64,000 nucleotides of DNA from SLLG01 sp964403935 (lineage in GTDB: Bacteria; Verrucomicrobiota; Verrucomicrobiia; Opitutales; Oceanipulchritudinaceae), in NCBI GenBank assembly GCA_964403935.1, contig CAYOIB010000001.1, positions 1-64,000 of the forward strand, written 5' to 3'. A model generated the notes under the pieces. The model made no database searches. It worked only from the letters and a program-made list of their open reading frames with translations, and was not told the DNA's origin. This document shows positions 61,395 to 64,000 of the stretch, in pieces. Each line of letters starts with the position of its first letter. Positions within the stretch are counted from its first letter, which is position 1. Both the position numbers and the translations under genes were made by a program.

Positions 61395-63497
61395 CTACGC
61401 TTCGCCGCGTAAAAGCACAAGGGATCGCGCCTCGACGCCGAAGGTGTCTCCCGCCCCCAGCTTCTCCGGATCCGCTAACCAGCCAACCGACGTGTCGAGC
61501 TCCTTGGACCAGGAACGAACACCTTCAACTTTCGGCAAGGTTACTTCGACACCCTCATGATGGCCATTCAGGACGAGGTAGAAACTGTCATCCGAAACAG
61601 GATCGGTGAATGGATCCGTATAGAAATCGGTATCCCCATTGAGGAAGATCGCGAGAACGGCTTCGGTGCCTTCGCCCCACTGTTCCTCCTTCATGCGGTC
61701 GCCCTCCGGGGTAAACCACAAGATCTCATCCAATTCGCCTCCATCGGATGGTCTCTCATGGAACCAGCGACGACGGCGAAAAACCGGGTGCTTCCGCCGC
61801 AGTTTTACCAACCGCTGAGTGAACGCCAGGAGATCTTGATCAGCTGACTCCCAGTCCACCCATGACAGTTCATTATCCTGACAATACCCGTTGTTGTTTC
61901 CCTGCTGCGTTCGCCCCTGCTCATCGCCTCCCAATAACATGGGCACACCCTGCGACAGCAACAACGTAGCTAGAAAATTCCTCTGCTGGCGACTCCTCAG
62001 GGCCAAAACCTCAGGATCGTCCGTTGGCCCTTCCTCACCGTGATTCCAGGAGCGGTTGTGGCTTTCTCCATCTTTATTCTCTTCTCCGTTGGCTTCATTG
62101 CGCTTTTCGTTGTAGGAAACCAGATCCCGCAAGGTGAAACCATCATGAGCCGTGATGAAATTGATACTCGCGGTGGGACGCCGCGTGGAATGCTCATACA
62201 AATCCGCGCTCCCTGTAATCCGTGCAGCCGTCTCCCCTGGCGTCTGTTCCTGCCCTCGCCAGAAATCGCGGACGCAATCCCGGTATCGACCGTTCCACTC
62301 ACTCCACACAACTGGAAAGTTGCCCACCTGATACCCGCCTTCGCCGACATCCCAGGGTTCGGCGATGAGCTTAACCTGGCTGATAACCGGATCTTGATGG
62401 ATAAGATCAAAGAAGGCTGAGAGTCGATCCACATCGTGGAGCTCTCGCGCCAGGGCAGACGCCAAATCAAAGCGAAATCCGTCCACGTGCATCTCCTGCA
62501 CCCAATACCGAAGGGAGTCCATCAGGAGCTGGAGCGTCTGCGGGTTGCGCATATTCAGGCTGTTTCCACAACCGGTATAGTCCATGTAGTGCCGCCGATC
62601 ACCCTCCACCGTCTTGTAGTAGTAAGCATTATCGATCCCCTTGAAAGAGAGCACCGGCCCAAGGTGGTTACCCTCGGCGGTATGATTATAGACAACGTCG
62701 ATCACCACCTCGATACCGGCAGTGTGCATCGCCTTCACCATCGACTTGAACTCAAAGGCAACCTTGGCGGGCTCTATTTCAGCCGCATATTCGTTGTGCG
62801 GAGCAAAATATCCAATCGAATTGTAGCCCCAGTAATTCCGCAAGCCGCGCTCAACCAGATGCTGGTCGTGGATGAACTGGTGGACAGGCATCAGTTCTAC
62901 CGTCGTGATCCCCAGCTTCTTCAGGTAGTTGATACTCGCGGGATGGGCCAGGCCCCCATAGGTTCCCCGGATGTTCTCCGGGATCTCCGGATGACGCGCG
63001 GTGAACCCTTTGACGTGAAGCTCGTAAAGAAGGGTCTTGTGCCAAGGCACCGACGGCCGCTCGTCGCCCGTCCAGTCAAAGTCATCATCTGTGACCACGC
63101 ACTTCGGAATGAAAGGCGCACTGTCACTCTGGCTGATCACTTCAGGACCGCTCTCGAGCTCATATGGGAAGACGGCATCATCCCACGCTACCTGCCCTTC
63201 GATGGCCCGGGCATAGGGATCCAGAAGCAGCTTGTTCGGATTGCAGCGGTGGCCTTCATCGGGATTCCACGGCCCGTGAACGCGAAAGCCGTAGCGTTGT
63301 CCCGGACCGATGTCAGGGAGGTAGCCATGCCAGCAATAGCCTGTCACTTCCGGAAGATCGATCCGCCTTTCCTCCCCGCTATCGAAGAGGCAGAGTTCCA
63401 CGCGATCAGCAATTTCAGAAAACAGCGAAAAGTTTGTGCCCTTGCCTCGAAAAGTGGCTCCAAGAGGATAGGCGACACCAGGATAGACTTCTTTCAT
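61395..63497 (-). CDS. glgX: Glycogen debranching enzyme GlgX
   Basis: This 700-aa GH13 isoamylase-type enzyme hydrolyses alpha-1,6 links of limit-dextrin branches in glycogen breakdown. An N-terminal carbohydrate-binding domain (VAYPLGATFRGKGTNFSLFS) precedes the barrel. Catalytic motifs are VVIDVVYNHTAEGN, DGFRFDLASAL (Asp nucleophile, about 344), LIAEPWDVG (Glu, about 379) and FITAHDGFTLRDLVSYN (Asp, about 449). The C-terminal domain is DDSFYLVLNGHHEGVEVTLP. No other glycogen gene is adjacent. Confidence 0.96.
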   Translation of the reverse strand: MKEVYPGVAYPLGATFRGKGTNFSLFSEIADRVELCLFDSGEERRIDLPEVTGYCWHGYLPDIGPGQRYGFRVHGPWNPDEGHRCNPNKLLLDPYARAIEGQVAWDDAVFPYELESGPEVISQSDSAPFIPKCVVTDDDFDWTGDERPSVPWHKTLLYELHVKGFTARHPEIPENIRGTYGGLAHPASINYLKKLGITTVELMPVHQFIHDQHLVERGLRNYWGYNSIGYFAPHNEYAAEIEPAKVAFEFKSMVKAMHTAGIEVVIDVVYNHTAEGNHLGPVLSFKGIDNAYYYKTVEGDRRHYMDYTGCGNSLNMRNPQTLQLLMDSLRYWVQEMHVDGFRFDLASALARELHDVDRLSAFFDLIHQDPVISQVKLIAEPWDVGEGGYQVGNFPVVWSEWNGRYRDCVRDFWRGQEQTPGETAARITGSADLYEHSTRRPTASINFITAHDGFTLRDLVSYNEKRNEANGEENKDGESHNRSWNHGEEGPTDDPEVLALRSRQQRNFLATLLLSQGVPMLLGGDEQGRTQQGNNNGYCQDNELSWVDWESADQDLLAFTQRLVKLRRKHPVFRRRRWFHERPSDGGELDEILWFTPEGDRMKEEQWGEGTEAVLAIFLNGDTDFYTDPFTDPVSDDSFYLVLNGHHEGVEVTLPKVEGVRSWSKELDTSVGWLADPEKLGAGDTFGVEARSLVLLRGEA

Positions 63498-63587
63498 AGT
63501 TGAGTTTGAATGCCTCTACGGGATGCAGGTAGAAACAATTCTCAACAGTGAAGCACACAAAAGAAACCGCTCCCGGGCGGCCAGCCC

Positions 63588-64000
63588 TCAAAGGAGCTCC
63601 CGGGCGCGCTCCAACGCCGCGTCAAACGTCCCGCAAAAATTCTTCCGTCCGATGACATCGATGAAGTTTGCCTGTTTCAGGAGAGATAGTGGCTGGCGGT
63701 GAATACCGCTGATGATCACAGTTCCTCCTTTTCCCTTCATCCGCCCCACCACGGTCTCCAGGGCGTGAAGAGCGGTCGCATCCATCGCCGTTACCAGATG
63801 CAGCCGAAGGATGAGCACCTTTGGCAGCATCCGGCCCGAGCGAAGTAGGGCATCCTCCATCTTCTGGGCGGCTCCAAAAAGGAAAGGACCAAATATCCGG
63901 TAGGCCATCACCCCCTTTGGAATCTCCTTCCCCTGCGCCTGCTGCTCAGGCGACTCCAGAACGTCATCTGACGTCACCTGGGTGACCTCGGTCGTCTCGG
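63588..64000 (-). CDS. SulP-family anion transporter, C-terminal STAS portion (5' end outside window)
   Basis: The frame is open to the right edge, so only the last 137 residues are seen. They read ETTEVTQVTSDDVLE, then KEIPKGVMAYRIFGPFLFGA, ILRLHLVTAMDATALHALET and TVIISGIHRQPLSLLKQANF: the linker and cytoplasmic STAS domain of SulP permeases. The upstream membrane part lies beyond 64000. A GTG at 63977 would give a free 129-aa STAS protein, but the SulP-specific TEVTQV segment before it argues for a full transporter. The ion may be sulfate, bicarbonate or another anion. Confidence 0.8.
   Translation of the reverse strand, partial: ETTEVTQVTSDDVLESPEQQAQGKEIPKGVMAYRIFGPFLFGAAQKMEDALLRSGRMLPKVLILRLHLVTAMDATALHALETVVGRMKGKGGTVIISGIHRQPLSLLKQANFIDVIGRKNFCGTFDAALERARELL

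Noticed and set aside
62436..63503. Plus-strand open frame of 355 codons
   Set aside because: It is antisense to glgX, whose catalytic motifs are all present on the minus strand.
1..64000. CRISPR array or intact prophage
   Set aside because: No evenly spaced direct repeats with unique spacers and no phage structural or integrase genes were seen; the only tandem repeat is the 69-bp coding array.

Overview
The window is a high-GC bacterial chromosome segment, most likely from a marine or freshwater Verrucomicrobiota of the Opitutae (Opitutales/Puniceicoccales type). This placement is an inference from gene content. It rests on a PEP-CTERM protein and an exosortase fused to an EpsI-like domain, a very large pilin-like protein of the Verru_Chthon kind, secreted proteins with N-GQ-L repeats and a verrucomicrobial C-terminal domain, a meso-DAP-type MurE, and a Bacteroidetes-like SdhCAB. 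The cell is diderm, aerobic or at least respiring, and stores glycogen.

Layout. 1-6.9 kb: a minus-strand operon of secreted proteins (Sel1-repeat, YadA-head-like, GQL-repeat/EF-hand-like, then a large RHS/YD-repeat protein running off the left edge), visibly lower in GC than the rest. 7.0-9.5 kb: gene debris, with a possible transposase stub, a frameshifted lipoprotein-like pseudogene, and a REP-type repeat pair around a decayed Y1 (RAYT-like) transposase, beside a LacI-family regulator. 9.7-19 kb: PEP-CTERM protein, ABC ATPase, a 1182-aa secreted SGNH hydrolase, a pilin-like giant with a coupled secreted partner, and tRNA-Val(GAC). 19.4-24.7 kb: a coupled TPR / secreted / ExbB cassette with no ExbD, and a YfgM-like protein. 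24.9-37.7 kb: STAS protein, chorismate synthase with a coupled P-loop-less G3E-like protein, a minus-strand group (NMP kinase, M29 aminopeptidase, adenosine deaminase family, Gfo/Idh oxidoreductase), metF with an operator-like palindrome, exosortase, and a Pta split into two coupled genes in reversed order. 37.7-41.6 kb: Snf2 helicase, thioesterase, DEDDy exonuclease. 41.7-47.4 kb: a coupled run of glycosyltransferases, one of them interrupted by an assembly gap inside a 69-bp tandem repeat. 47.7-56.3 kb: PRC-barrel protein, radC, a CaCA antiporter, rsmI, an RluD-family gene, an HDOD-like protein, and murE-ydbL-ynbE. 56.4-64 kb: aldo/keto reductase, the sdhCAB operon, glgX, and the C-terminal end of a SulP transporter.

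Functional themes are the envelope (exosortase sorting, surface glycan transfer, YnbE/YdbL, MurE, secreted RHS complex) and central metabolism (Sdh, Pta, AroC, MetF, GlgX). Many neighbours overlap by ATGA, TGATG or TAATG, so translational coupling is common. No CRISPR array, intact prophage or intact insertion sequence was seen. The least understood units are the RHS operon, the TPR-ExbB cassette, the AroC-coupled G3E-like protein and the unknown protein inside the glycosyltransferase run.
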